Shown: positions 1 through 13,200, numbered from the stretch's first letter. The stretch: DNA of 64,000 nucleotides from Benincasa hispida (GCF_009727055.1 NC_052359.1:8028418-8092417), one strand, 5' to 3'. Translations and numbers: made by a program. Notes: generated by a model not told the origin, from the letters alone.

Positions 1-461
1 GTGGCATACTTTATGCACATATAAGATTTATTTAATTATAACATACATCACATGCATAAATAATTAACTGATATGGTTAAATCTAAATATAAACGTTATA
101 CTTGGATAAACACCCAGACTTAGGTTGTTTAGTTAGTCGGAACATTCTTAAGTAAATATATACCCAAACAAATGTTAGGACACTTCAGTGAGAGTTTAAT
201 AGTATATATGATATGTTATTAGAACACTTCAATGGGAATTTAAGAATGCTTCAGTGGAGGTCCGGTTCAAGGCAGTTCGAGCAATCTATAAGTGTTTTAG
301 AGCCGATTTTTGCTAAATTTTGTAATAATTAAGCTTTTGTTTGCTTGGAAATGTCAAAACTAAAACCATATCAGTTCATCATTTTCATACAACTTATGAA
401 AAACACCCACCAATCCAAAATTAAACTGAATTGAATGCTTAAATGATGCTCTGATACCCAT
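1..461 (-). mobile_element. Family-A Copia element, internal leader fragment with primer-binding site
   Basis: This is the untranslated leader of a minus-strand Copia element whose 5' LTR is the next feature. Read on the minus strand, the bases just after the LTR (about 461-449) give TGGGTATCAGAG, a slightly changed form of the TGGTATCAGAGC primer site complementary to initiator tRNA-Met. Bases 1-60 match the leader of element A1 near 34,375-34,435. Bases 85-215 match about 33,780-33,900 of A1 only after reverse complementing, so part of this leader is inverted relative to A1. No reading frame is present. The rest of the element lies left of the window. Confidence 0.7.
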
Positions 462-2446
462 TGTTGGAATACAAAAACAAGCAGCGAAAGAAAAAAATGA
501 TCATTAAGCATTCTAATTCATTAATTTTTGCTTCAAATTTAGCATGCTCATAAATTAAAAAGATAGTTTCAACACTAACTTTTGAAGTACCTCTTGAATC
601 ACGATCTTCAGCTGCAATCTCCTTTTCCTTTGGTTGTGAACCACCATAAGGTCTTCCCTACTATTCTCTTGGAGCCTTAGATTGAGTTATGGGACTCAAA
701 ACAAGCTTGAATTAGGGAAAGTGGAGGGAAAGAACTGGTTTTTCAGCAGTGTGGAGAACACTTCTTCAAAATCTTTTTTCAGCAAAATTCAACTACTTGC
801 ATGCCTGATTTCCACTCAAAACTGAAGTTTATATTGCATGAATTTCAAGCAACAAACTTTATGCATGAATTCCACCTCAATCTTCAAAATTTGAGCTATA
901 AAATTAGTGGAATCATGAATGAGCTACTAGGTTGAAGAAGTGGGAAAATCCCACTTTGAGATTTTCTCATTTTCTTCATTTTCCATTTAATTTTGAAACT
1001 ATTTACAAAATTAAATTTCAATTTCAGTTTTTAATCTTAAAATTTAAACTAAAATTTTTTTAATTTTACAAAAATTAATACAAAATTAACTTTTCTAATA
1101 AAATTAATAATAATTAATTAAATAATTTAATTAATTCTAAATTAATTTAATATCAAAAATTAAATTATTCAATACTAATTCCACCACCATGAATCCCTAT
1201 TCATGGATTTAATATTTAAATCATATTTAAATATTAACCTATTCTCCAATTTCATTTCATTCCAAAATTAAACGTGTAATTATATCACATATAATTACTA
1301 ATTTCTTTAATTCGTATTTGAACGATTCAAATTAACTTATCACACTATTCTAAGGCTTATCCGTTTGTGAGCTAGTAGGGGGACCTAATGGACCTACAGA
1401 TCTCTACAGATCATGGGCTTCAACGATCCGAGATTAATTGGCTAAACTCTATACACCAAATTAACCCTCGTTCGTTAACTACCGGGTCACTCCATTAAAG
1501 CCCGTAGTTGTACTCCCCATATTGTAGATATATTTCTGTCCACTCGATATAACCACGATTAGTAAGTTAATCCTTAACTGGTTGTTCGTAATAACGCCAG
1601 GGTCAAATGGTTGTTTTACCCCCCGAGATTACCTCTTATTCCTTAAGTCCCGCTAATTCTCTAATGAACAATTGGTTTGTGATCTGATCATCAAACCAAG
1701 TCACTCTTGGGCCAATGAGAGGGTGGGGCCCCTTATTCAAAACCTGGAGTCAGCACTTAAGGGAACAACCTCTCTACTATCCCTGAAAGCGGTTAGGAGT
1801 GAATTCCATCTTGCACTCTATGTCCTCAGCTATCTACCCGATCTTACCCCTGAAATTGGAGGCTTATTGAGTCGGCATTATTGAGCCAACCCTCACCTCT
1901 GCAAATCTAAGGATAATCTCAAATAAACAAGGGTTCATAGTTAACTCAGAATTAAGGTCAAGTTACCTAGGTCATCGTTTTGAAATAGTCAGACTTAAAC
2001 AGTAAACAGCGTTATAAATTAAGAGTGACTTATTTCTTGGTCCGATCTTGCACAGACTCATTGCACAAGACACCCTCACTTCTTATGTCATTACATGTAC
2101 AAATTAGGATCACTTCGTCTGTAGAAATTTACAACTTCATGTAACAACTACAAAGTGGGCCGCATCCGATAGTGTTATTAGAATAAGGCACCCAACCTTA
2201 TTCATATACTATAGATCATTTAGACTATTTACTTGAACTCAATTCACTCTATGTCTCCACATAAAGTTCAAGTACTCATGTAATAGTCATGGATCTTTTA
2301 GTTTATTGAATTTATTTCTAAAATGAAATAAGCAATTCATATATTCAATACAACTTTATTGAATCAAACTTCAATAACAACTTTATTGATTTATAGAATG
2401 AGTTTATTGTTTACAAACCACGGGTTTTAGAACATAAAACCCAACA
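462..2446 (-). repeat. Family-A Copia LTR (5' LTR of a minus-strand element)
   Basis: The 1985-bp LTR is bounded by TGTTGGAATA on the left and CCCAACA on the right, so it has the usual TG...CA ends. It is 70-90% alike by eye to the LTRs at 29843-31668 and 35597-37383 and to the plus-sense copies beginning at 29007 and 50729. The primer site on its left and the conserved right end fix the sense as minus. A 70-codon open frame at 1672-1884 lies antisense to the LTR and recurs in two other copies, but I do not regard it as a gene. Confidence 0.8.
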
Positions 2447-3478
2447 CATGCTTCATGCAATTCCATTTCATTACTAACATACATAATATTTATATACTAA
2501 AGTAATGAAATAAATAATAACATATATTTAAACATACATCCATACTATATTTATAACTCTTATAATGTAAATGATACATGTATATGTTATTAATGCATGC
2601 ATACATATATTATAACATTTATACTATATGATGCATGAGCATGCTATATTAATCAAATCATGCAACTAAACATATGTTATAACAATTATAATATAAATGA
2701 AGTATGAAATTAAATGCATACCCTATGATGGGATTTAGACATACAATATGACATATATATTTAAATAAAAATCATACATCAAATGCATAATTAATTAAAA
2801 AAATTATTGGACTAGAATTGGACACTTAAACAATTAATTAAATTAATATAACACTTATATTAATTTAATTAATCAAAAAATCTAAATATTGCATTAAAAA
2901 CATCAACTAACTCCAAGCGAACCGGGTCTTGAACTGCACGAACCAAACCATCCAGCCTTCTAACCAGACCTGAATCACTCGAACTGACCGAGCTGCTAGC
3001 AAAACCAAGCGAGTCACAAACCGAACCGGACAAGAACTGATTTGTTCTTTCCTTCTCCCAGCGTTGTAACGCTGCAGAAAGAACACAATGTTGTTCTTCA
3101 TCGCAACGTTGCAACACTAGGGTACAACGATGCAATGTTGAGGTACAGTCTCTACTATACAGTCGCGTACTCTATCGTTTCTACACCAAATTTGGTCTTG
3201 TTTTCTCCATATCAACACCGAAAAAACCAAGAACGACTCAAGGAATTAAAGTTACTAACTCAATAGCAATTAATTGCCCCAAAACATGGGCCTTTACAAA
3301 CCAAATTGTAAAAAGAAAGTACTAAAAAAAGAGCCAATCTCGAAAACAACCAACAATTTTAATCAAACACATTCTTAAACATTTATCACATGAAAATTGA
3401 CAAAATGCTAAATCCCACAAGAACACTGTAAAATTATTCTGAAATTTTGGGCCAAAAACCCCACTCTAATACTCTACA
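2447..3478 (-). mobile_element. Family-B Copia leader fragment
   Basis: This AT-rich, non-coding stretch has many TATAACAT/ATGCATG words and matches the leaders of B1 (about 44,450-44,750) and B2 (about 61,090-61,400, opposite orientation). It sits left of a family-B LTR, as expected for a minus-strand element. The primer site is degenerate: CTCTAATACTCTACA at 3464-3478 stands where B1 has CTCTGATACCAAT. The family-A LTR at 462-2446 probably inserted into this leader. At 3055-3140 there is a run of GCGTTGCAACGC-like words. Confidence 0.6.
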
Positions 3479-5404
3479 TGAAGGTCCTTAAGTAGAAACG
3501 GGATCGGTCCCAAGCCCAAAACTTACAGAACACCAATTTTACGGAAAAACATACATAATGATTATGCATCTAATTAAAATATAGCATGCTAGAAAAGAAA
3601 TTGAAGTAAAATAAAATTGGGTTTAGAAACCCTTATCTCTGAAGAACTGTTCTTCAAGAAAAAAAACCCTCGAATCGAAAGGTCACTACTACAATGGAAA
3701 TCTTTGTATTCTGTGGGTGAGAATCCAGGAGTTTTGTGTGTGCTTTGGCTATTTTAAAAGTGGGAAAATTAAGAGAAATGAGTGGAAGATTGGGGAAAAC
3801 TTTTTTTTAGGAGAATTACATAACCCTGATGTAATTTTTCTTCAAGAAGAAGAAGAATGAATAACCACTCATCCCACCCCACGTGATGTAGAGAGAAAAA
3901 GGGTGAGGGAGTTACAACTCCCTCCCTAAAATTGTTTTAAAAAAATTAAAAAATAAAAAATAAAATTAATTTTGATAAAAACTTTAATATATAATTATAT
4001 GATAATCACTTTATCATATAATATATATTAAACTACATGTTATATCAAATATAACATATAACCTATAATTTAATATTGTATCCAACACAATATAACCTAT
4101 AGTTTAATTCTCTCAAAACCGATATTTAATATAAATCTCATTTATATTAAATTTAATTATATGAATCTAATTCACATAATTAATATTTTAAAATCATATT
4201 CAAATATTTAAGTTCTCTCAATTAAACTTTATATTATAATGTATCAAATACATTAATCTAATTATGTCATATATAATTAGATTAATTATATCACATATAA
4301 TTAATTCCCTCAATCAATTTGAACAATTCAAAAATCCAAAAGTTGATTCTCATTAATTCTCGTTGAGCTACAGATAGGACCTCATGGACCTGTAGCTTGA
4401 AGCTCCAACGGTATGTGAATTATTAATTAAACTCCTTTAATTAAATTATTCATCATTCGTTAATTGACGGGCACTCCATTAAAGACCATCAGATGCACTC
4501 TTCGCGCTATAGATATATTTCTATGTCCATTGGATATAACCAATCAACAGTACGATGACCCAAATTGCTCATAAGTACAACTAGGCCAAAATTACTGTTT
4601 TACCCCTATAGTTACATCCAACTCTTTAAGTACCACTGATTCCTGTAATGAACAATAAATCATAGTCCAACTATGACCAAGCCCCTCTCAAGCCAAGAGA
4701 GGATGTGGCGTCACATTGTTTAAGCTTCGTAATCAGCCCTTAAAGGAGCAATTTATCTACTTACCCTGAAATTAGGGAAGGATGAACTTTTTGTGTAATT
4801 ATATTTCCAACTCCCCAATCAGAAATCCCCAAAATGGTAGGCTTGTTGAGGTGGCGATTTGGCCACTCTCTCCCATACAAATCAAAAGATCACCTTCATA
4901 GGTAGGAATTCACAACTCACTCAAGATTCAAGTCATGTGACCTATAGTCATCTTGGTGAAATGTAAGTCTCTATTATGAAGGGTGTTATATAATAGGACT
5001 AAACATTTCATGGTCCGATCTTTATACAAACTCCTTTGTATAGAATACCCCCACTCACATGTCTCCACGTGAATGATCAGGATCAGATCATTTGTAGCAC
5101 TTTACAACAATTATAACATCTACAGAGTGGGTCGTACTCGTAGTGGCACCAAGATAAGGTATCCAATCTTATCCATCTACTACAAACCGTTTAGGTTATC
5201 ATTTAAACATGATCCACCTGTATGTCTCTACATACATGTTTAAGTTACAAAATAACCTTGGATGTTAGTTTATTTGTTTGTGGGTTTAATACAACTAAAT
5301 ATCAAATAAAACATTATATATTTTATTAGATAAATAATATGTTTGTACAAAACAATTACAAACTATAGGACGACCCTATGAGATTTAGGACATCAACCCC
5401 AACA
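3479..5404 (-). repeat. Family-B Copia LTR
   Basis: The 1926-bp LTR begins TGAAGG on the left and ends CCCCAACA on the right. It aligns along its length with the LTR of B1 (45410-47357) and, reverse-complemented, with those at 50899-54830 and 58101-60110. The sense is minus, judged from the leader-type sequence on its left. It is probably the 5' LTR of a truncated element and no coding sequence remains with it. Confidence 0.7.
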
Positions 5405-7263
5405 ATTTCTATGCATCATGACTACATCCATTGTCTTCTCTCTTTTTATCATCTTCTCCTTTATTACCATGAGTAACTAATTCTCTACAAGGTAAAGGGA
5501 AAGTTCAATATCATGAGCTAAGTTGAGAGTTCAAAGAGTTAATCTTGTTTGATTAATGTGAGGTTATGAAAATGCTTGCTTATGATCACTCATTGAATCA
5601 AGTAGCTATAATCAACTGTCCCAAAGGGTAAGTAGTTGTGGAACTCACTAAGCAAAGTAAGAAGTGATTCTAGAGATAAAAATAAACTTATGACTAACAA
5701 CATCATTCATGCATCATAGAGATGTGACAAATGTGGCTGGCTACCGAGAGGTGTGCAATGAACGGATAATATGATCCTAGATTACTCTTGATGTCAACTT
5801 AGGGACTTGATATTGGCTTCCCCCAAACCCTATCTTCTCCATTCATTTCCATACACGTCAAAAGCTACTAATTATCGTAGCATTCTCAAATCTAGTTTCT
5901 ATCTACTCTTAGTTTGTTTAGATAGTCATAATATAGTCTCTATCACATGATTTCTCCCTTTATCGTACACTGTTAGTTTTCGCCCCAAAACATATTATCA
6001 TGCAAATCTTTTAGTTACAAGTTTCCCATGTTCAACTTAGATCATTCCAAGAAACTTGTGACCTTTTTATACTTGGTAAGTCAAAAGAAAACTTGTGATC
6101 GGAGCACATACTTGCATGCATTAGCGCATATTTAGTTTAGCGCATTGTCCATTGAGCTTAAGTGTACACCAGGTCTTATAATCACATAAAGTTTAGCACA
6201 ACAAGATTTTAAAAGCAATAATCCTCTCTACAAGCCTACCAACACTTGTCTTCCTTCCAACGCATCACCCAAAACTTAGTCGTTTAACGTACAACTCGGT
6301 TGGTTGGACATAAGGCACACGCACATAGGCACTTGGGTAGGCGCAAATTCTGTCTCTTATACACATCTAGATGTGTATAAGAGACAGCCTTCTAGACATG
6401 GGCACTTGATGAGCGTCAGACCTCACACGTACTTGACAATGACACCCTTCCATCGCACGACCTCAACGCTTCACCTTGCACACACACCCTCGCTAATTCC
6501 CGCACACACTCACGTGTTATCCTGCCTTGTCAAGTTGCTTGCTTACCCCTCGGTTGCAGCTATCTACTTGTTTATCCACAACATTTTTCATATTTAATTT
6601 CCAACCCTTGTAACCTAAAATCCAAACATTATCTTATAAAATTTCCTTCTAATAAATTCTTCCTAAACATATTAACTTTCTTACCTTAAAATTTGAGCTT
6701 CCAACCTCTTGATAAGCTCAAAATCTTCCAATCTCTTCAGCTTGATTAGTAGACCAGGAATCTGGAACACTCTTCAATTTCTTCAAGTTTTCAACATAAA
6801 TTCGTAGGAATTTGTTCTTGGCGACCTCAAGTTTCCTTCATCACTGATTGAAGCACACTTTGAATGCAAATACACAGCCTTGGCACGAGAGAAATTGGCC
6901 AAACTGAGTCCTTCGTCTTCAACTCCTATTTATACACCAACTTTGTATGACTAAGGAGCTTAATTCAGTGACACCTAAGCCACTAACTCGTGTTAAGGCT
7001 TCTAATGATGCCACTTAACCCACTAACCGAGTGATTAAGTTGAACTCCACTTCTTCACTTTAACGCATAAGTCTTGCGTTCACACCAACCCCCTCTCGAC
7101 CAACGCACGCACAACCACTACCTTCCTCGCCCATCCTTAGGCACCCCTTCCATGGCGCCTTGTCCGCCTAACACAGCCCCATTTAACCTCTATGGACCAA
7201 CGCACCTCTTATATAAGTTGCCCGCCTATGCCTACCCCTACAAGCAGCACCACGCCTAGCCCC
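5405..7263. repeat. Repeat-derived, non-coding sequence of unclear class
   Basis: I see no gene here. The stretch has GCGCA/CGCAT words and C-rich, low-complexity text similar to 49.9-50.5 kb, so it is probably decayed LTR-element sequence. The open frame at 6304-6597 exists only because it reads through a sequencing adapter (next entry) and should not be annotated. Confidence 0.4.
6350..6387. other. Nextera transposase mosaic-end junction (assembly artefact), copy 1
   Basis: The 38 bases are CTGTCTCTTATACACATCT followed directly by its exact reverse complement. This is the Nextera mate-pair junction adapter built from two Tn5 19-bp mosaic ends. Read in one frame it gives SYTHLDVYKRQ, a peptide well known as an adapter contaminant in protein databases. 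It is not plant DNA. The sequence on its two sides may not be contiguous in the genome. Confidence 0.98.
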
Positions 7264-7845
7264 TAATCTCTAATCCTTGCGGCCAGTTCCAGACACCACA
7301 CTTCTAATTGGCATCAAATCGAAAACTATTCTAACCTCGTGAATTCTATTACATTTAGCATACGTATTAAGCAACACATTTCCTAAAATAAGATCGTTTC
7401 TAAATTCATCACATTTCACAACTCGAGCATGAATCTGCTGACTTCTTTGATTGCCGAGATAGTTGCACATGCACTAACAACACTTGCTCTTAAAGAGTTA
7501 CCTCGCTAGGTCCAACCCCATATTCGTTCATCTCAACAAAAATCTTAAGAGCCTCATCAACTGGACCATTCTCTTCATAACACGTGAGCAAGTCTATTCC
7601 AGGAAACTCTACTTCTCATAATCATTCCATCGAACACTTTTAACACAATCAACTCTTCCACATTAGAGTACATATATACTAGAGCAGAGCCCATATACAC
7701 ATCTGATAAGTAATTTCACCTATATATTAAATTATGGATTCGGGCCAATTTCAAATCTTGTAAACATGCACAAGCACTGAGCGCACTACCGAATGAATAT
7801 TGATTCATGAGAATACCATTATCAATGGGCCTATTTTGGATAAAA
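7264..7845 (-). pseudogene. PPR protein gene fragment (pseudogene)
   Basis: Read on the minus strand, three frames together give a recognisable PLS-type pentatricopeptide repeat segment. It starts with MNQYSFGSALSACACLQDL, continues through YLSDVYMGSALVYMYS and VSACATISAIKE, and ends with QIHARVVKCDEFRNDLILGN and YAKCNRIHE, then MPIRSVV. In-frame stops and at least two frameshifts separate the blocks, and both gene ends are missing. Live members are organelle RNA-editing or RNA-processing factors. The wording recalls Arabidopsis At2g13600-type proteins, but that identification is from memory. It is a dead fragment, probably carried in by transposition or left by gene decay. Confidence 0.8.
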
Positions 7846-9640
7846 GTTGAACACAAAGGACGATTTAATTATGCAAGTATGTGCACGACTTGTGTCTCTA
7901 GCTAGCTGACTTCAGTTCAAGAGCTTAGAAAAAGGGGATGAATCAAGAAATAAAAGGTCACGCTTAAAGATGTTTAACCAATCCATTCCCCGCCATTCCA
8001 TAATCATGAAAAGAATAGGCTCACGACTCATGGATGTGCTCTTATCAAATCTATGAAAATTATTGGAGTGACTTAAATACGCTTCAAATGATCAAGTATG
8101 GGGTCTTGCTATCTCCAATATCCTAGACAATATCAACTATCTTCCAGAAATTTAAAGCCTTGTATAAATAAAAGTGAACGAGTATTGTTCTTCACGTAAT
8201 ATACCAAAAAAAAAAGTGACAAATGTAACACCAATATTGCCACATTTTACTTCATCTAATAAACCAAAGACAAATCAGTCGGATATGGTTCCATACTCAT
8301 CATGACATCAACTCAAAATGATCGTAAAAAAGTCCAAATTTAACTCAAAATTCTATACTCAAATCAAACTAGCTCAATTGGATGATACCAATGTTGACTC
8401 AACTAGCATGTTAATTTAAGTGATATGTTCAAATTAACAAGATAACATGAGTTTCAATTAAAAAAAAATAGAAAACAAAAAAATGGTGCAATGTGATTGT
8501 ATTAGTTAAGCCATTATTTTTCATGTAAAGACAACAGAACATATCCCACGTAAATAAAATTAAAAAAAAAAAAAAAAAAAACTAACTAACATACGAATCT
8601 TGTGTCTTCAAAGGGACCTCAAAAAGGAAAGAAACAAAATCAAAATCACATATTATTTTTTTTAGTTGAAAAAATGAAAATAATATATAATTTTGGGCTC
8701 GACATTACAAACTATCCTCATAAAAATTAGATAAATTAAAACAACATATTAAAGTATTAAAAGAAAATGTTCAAATAGTTAGATTTTAAAAATTGAAATT
8801 TGAATAGATTAAAAAAAATTGTTTCCATTAAATAAATAAATAAAACAGAAAGCTTAAATGGTTACCAAACATATCCTAATCTTACAATTAAATATTTTCT
8901 TCACTGTTTTTTTAACATATATTAATGTATAATGTTTTAAAAAGTTAATTATTTAACAGATGACAAAAACCAATGTTTCATGGGGAAAAAAAGAAAAGAA
9001 AAGAAACGAAAAAGTAGAAATAAAAGAATTATCCCTTACTTTTTTATCCAAAATTTGCATTGTTAATTGTTATTAGCTAAAGCTCGCCATTTGACAATTT
9101 TAATCTTAAACTTGAATAAACATTGCAAACCTTTGTTTGAACTTTGAAGAATCATACAAAATAACACGCTCGTATACGTTTGATGAATTATAAAACATGT
9201 GTTTGTTATATATACGTGTGTGACTTGTGAAAGATTTACTCCATAATTTATAGTTATTGATCAATAATGAGTTTTGACTTTCGTTAAAATTAGCAAGCTA
9301 GGAATATTTGTTTCTTCTTTTTTTATTTTATTATATTATTATTTTTTGTTAAAAATAGTGGGTGATTTAATAAAATTGAACAAAAGTTAAAAATTGCAAA
9401 AATTAAAATGCAGATACCTAAGTTATTAAATAGTTATTATTCTGCTCTCCGAATCATTCCAACGTGGATAAGGTCTCCAATAACTTCCATAAACAAAATG
9501 AATACATCAATAAAGTTATTAAATGTACAATCTCTACCATTAAGTGATTGGATTGTTGATCTACTTGAGTCGGCCTCTAGCTAGGTATATAAACTTAACT
9601 CCCTTCAAAATTCAACAGATAACAAGTACACAGATGCCTG
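7846..9640. other. AT-rich intergenic region with no recognised feature
   Basis: The stretch contains A/T homopolymers (for example an A-run near 8563-8580) and no coding, RNA-gene or terminal-repeat signal that I can support. It separates the PPR pseudogene from the 3' end of the acetyltransferase gene. Confidence 0.5.
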
Positions 9641-9649
9641 GGCGTGTTG

Positions 9650-10200
9650 GTTTGGGTTTTGATGAGATATTGTAATTGATCTGTATAGCAATCCACATTT
9701 GCTAATAGCATAAAATAATGCTTCAAATCTACCACGGTAATGGTAGAAATCAAAGTTGTTCATCTATAAATAATGTAGAAGCCAAATTATACAAGAAAAT
9801 GTATGTCCTGGGGCATTTCCTGAAGCTAATTATTGAATCTTATAAACATGGGACTGGGTACACATGTTACCGGAAGATGGTATTTTACAGTAAAGGAAAA
9901 ATATCGATGAGAACTTAGAAGCAATGTTAGTGGTGGATGAAGAAGATGGCAGCTGCTCTGCTCGGGTCTCACTTGGCTTTTTTCTATTCGGGAAAAATCA
10001 AGTGGTAGATATAGAATAAAAGAATTGTTCCCTAAAGCTGAATATTTGACCAAGATGTTGAGTGTAAAGGTCTACCGCTTCCATCTGTGCTGTCTGCCAC
10101 TCACTGCCTGATTCCTTCCCAGCAGTGCTCTTTCAAGAGTGGCTTCAAATTTTTTCCAACCTCCCATCTTCAATGATAGTAATATAAACCTACAAATTGG
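9650..10200 (-). other. Probable 3' UTR of the HAC1-like gene
   Basis: This is the stretch directly downstream, on the minus strand, of the stop codon at 10203-10201. It holds no conserved frame. The exact polyadenylation site cannot be placed from sequence alone, so the outer limit is an estimate. Confidence 0.4.
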
Positions 10201-13200
10201 TTACCCAGTATTGTTCAGTTCTGCAGCTCTCTGTCTCATCATTTCCATCACAGCTGCTCTTCTCCGTGAGTCAGATTGCTGCTGCAGCCGCCTTAAGTGC
10301 TCTTTGAGATCTCTGGAGTACATTAAAAATTCAACCTCTCTAATCTCAGTTACCACACGGTTAATACATATATGCAACAAGGACGGATATTATTATTATT
10401 ATACACAATATAAATAACTTCACGAATGCATAAAACCAAAAATGAAAAAGAAAATGATGTCAAAATTACCTGCAACGGGGCACGTGGCATTGAGATTCTT
10501 TGCAAGCTCGTGCATGTAGTTGGAGGAGGTACCACATTTTTTTGCAGAGAACACAACCACCAGATGCACGTGTTTTGCATTGTATCCCATGTCGAAAAAG
10601 CCCCTTCACCTTCCGACAGTTTGGATATTGACAAAGTGAAGAACGACATTGAGATGCATGCACCAGAAGATCCAGCATTTTCCTAAGCTGCAACATCAAA
10701 CTAACAAAAGTAAGGCATATATAATGAAACAAAAAATTCATGATGCAAGACCACATTGAATAAAAGAAAAATGGAATGTAATATTTCAACGGTCAAGGTG
10801 ATTGCCAAAAATTGAGATTAGAGGAATAATGAGTATCACAAACATTCTCAAATGACGGTACAAGTAGAAAACTGTACCACGGCCATGCTATACATATCAC
10901 ACAACATTGAGATATTGCAAATTTGTAAGATGGAGAGGCCTTGAAGTGGGCGGACCTCATTTCAACCCTACCCGAGCATTCTCTCACAAAGGGAAGATCC
11001 ATGGATATGGCTACTCAATCAAACTCCAAATGGCACATTCTCCATCAGATCACTATTATCCAATATGAAGATCCAACTTGGATCAAATCACTCTTGGAGC
11101 TGCCATCCTTGGCTAGAGCTATTCGGGAAGATCAATACACAAACAAGATTAAATCACACAAAGCCATCAACACCAAAGACCTCCTTCAAAGACCATTCCC
11201 CTAGTTGGTGCTATAGTTATGATGAATATCAGTAGGCACCTTTTCATACATTGCTCGTTTGCCTGGAAATTTTGGAGCAGAGTTGATGAAACTTTTGGAT
11301 GGTCTGATCTCCTCACCACTCTCCTTTTAGGCTAACCTTTTAGGAAAGCCAAAGCTTTTCATTATGATGGTCTGATCCCCTAGTTGGTGCTACAGTTATG
11401 ATGAATATCAGAAGGCACCTTTTCATACATTGCTCGTTTGCCTGGAAATTTTGGAGCAGAGTTAATGAAACTTTTGGATGGTCTGATCTCCTCACCACTC
11501 TCCTTTTAGGCTAACCTTTTAGGAAAGCCAAAGCTTTGTTGTGGATGCACATATCTAGAGCCTACTTTTGGGTCCTTTGAAAGGAAAGAAATCAAAGAGC
11601 CTTTCTGGATAAAGAGTGTCTCTTTGAAGTGATCTTTGACCTTGTAATTTATTGCTTCCGTCTTACAATTGGGAAAGCTTTTTTGGCTTTTGTAATCCTC
11701 ATGGATCTTGCATCCATGTTTCTTTTCCAAAAAAACAAATGTTCGACTCTGCTAGGAACATCATCAAATTTATCCTGTAAGCTGGAATCCTGCATCTCAT
11801 CATAATATCCCCAGGCGAACTCTCTATTGTACCAGAGACAATTCAATAAGAAAATAAATCATTGTCCCTATATCAATGACAAAAAGCCAAAAAGAAGCCT
11901 GACTTTACAATAAGTACCCTCAAGATGTCATGAAGGTTATACAGATTAAATAATTTAGACCCCGTTCGATAACCATTTGGTTTTTTATTTTTTGTTTATG
12001 AAAATTAAGCCTATAGACACTACTTCCACCTCTAAATTTCTTTCTTTATCTACTTTTTATCAATTGGTTTAAAAAAACTAGGCCAAATTTTGAAAACTGG
12101 AAAAAGTAGCTTTTAAAATTTTATTTTTGTTTTTAAAATTTGACTAAGAATTCAACTTATACTTAATAAAGATGCAAACCATTGGAAGCAATGGAGAAGA
12201 AATAGGCTTAAATTTCAAAAACCAAAAACGAAAAATGAAATGGTTACCAAACGATGCCTTAAAGATTGAGACTACTCAAGAACAGGTGACACGGCTGCCA
12301 GACTATATTAGAGAAACTAAGTCAAGGAATTTGGATTTATTCAACTTAAGAAATGTGGAGAGAGAAGAAACTTTTAAAGAATCTGAAAAGATAGATTTCA
12401 ATTTTTTTTTTCCTTCTCACTAATATAATGAAAAGGAATATGTTCCAACTCTGAGGAGAAAAAGGTAGATTTCAAATTGAATGCAGGTTAATGTTTTCAG
12501 TTGTTTGACCAGATACCCATTTTACAGTCGGCAATGCAATTGGAGTTTCTCGCAGTACATGAATAAGAAGCCCATAACAAAGAGATAATAACACGAAGCT
12601 TTTGCAGGGGAAGAAGGTAACCTTATGCCCTAAAGATCGAAAACAATGAATAGAATTGGAGTTTCTCTTTCCCCAGTTTCCTAAACAATGAATAGACCAC
12701 GAATCTTTGGGTTGGATTTGCCAACCACCCTTTCCTTTCTTCTTTCTGATACACGTTTTTCTTATGATCTTATCCCTTTCCCTCAATAACCTTCCCAAGT
12801 AGGCCATTGACTTCAAACAAACAAAATAATGAATCAATGATCATAAGATTGTCTTTTATAAGAAACAGAGATGCGAAAGAGCCAAAAGAACAGCAATGAT
12901 CATAATAGAAATAAATAATAACAATAAAATCACCCAACTAAAGACCAGGACAACAATCGAATTTTAGTCAAAACTCAAAGTACAGTAGGATATAGTAGGT
13001 ATTAAAAAAAATCTAAAAGACCTGAACTATACATCCAGCACCTGCTAATTAAAACAACACAAACATTAAGAACAAGCCTTCATAGTATTGTGAAAAAGAA
13101 CGAATCAAACAGCACTGAAATGCTTAGTTGTTCACTTCTTGATCAAATCATCTAATAAGATGAACATTTAGCTAATCATCACAAAATACTACTAAAAATA

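Noticed and set aside
6304..6597. 97-codon open frame on the plus strand
   Set aside because: It reads through the 38-bp Nextera junction and contains the adapter peptide SYTHLDVYKRQ. There is no domain outside it.
10426..10686. Plus-strand frame of 86 codons
   Set aside because: It is antisense to HAC1-like exon 15, whose TAZ2 cysteine pattern on the minus strand is unmistakable.
12172..12837. Frames at 12172-12423 and 12472-12837 in intron 14
   Set aside because: There is no domain, no splice logic that joins them to the gene, and low-complexity composition.
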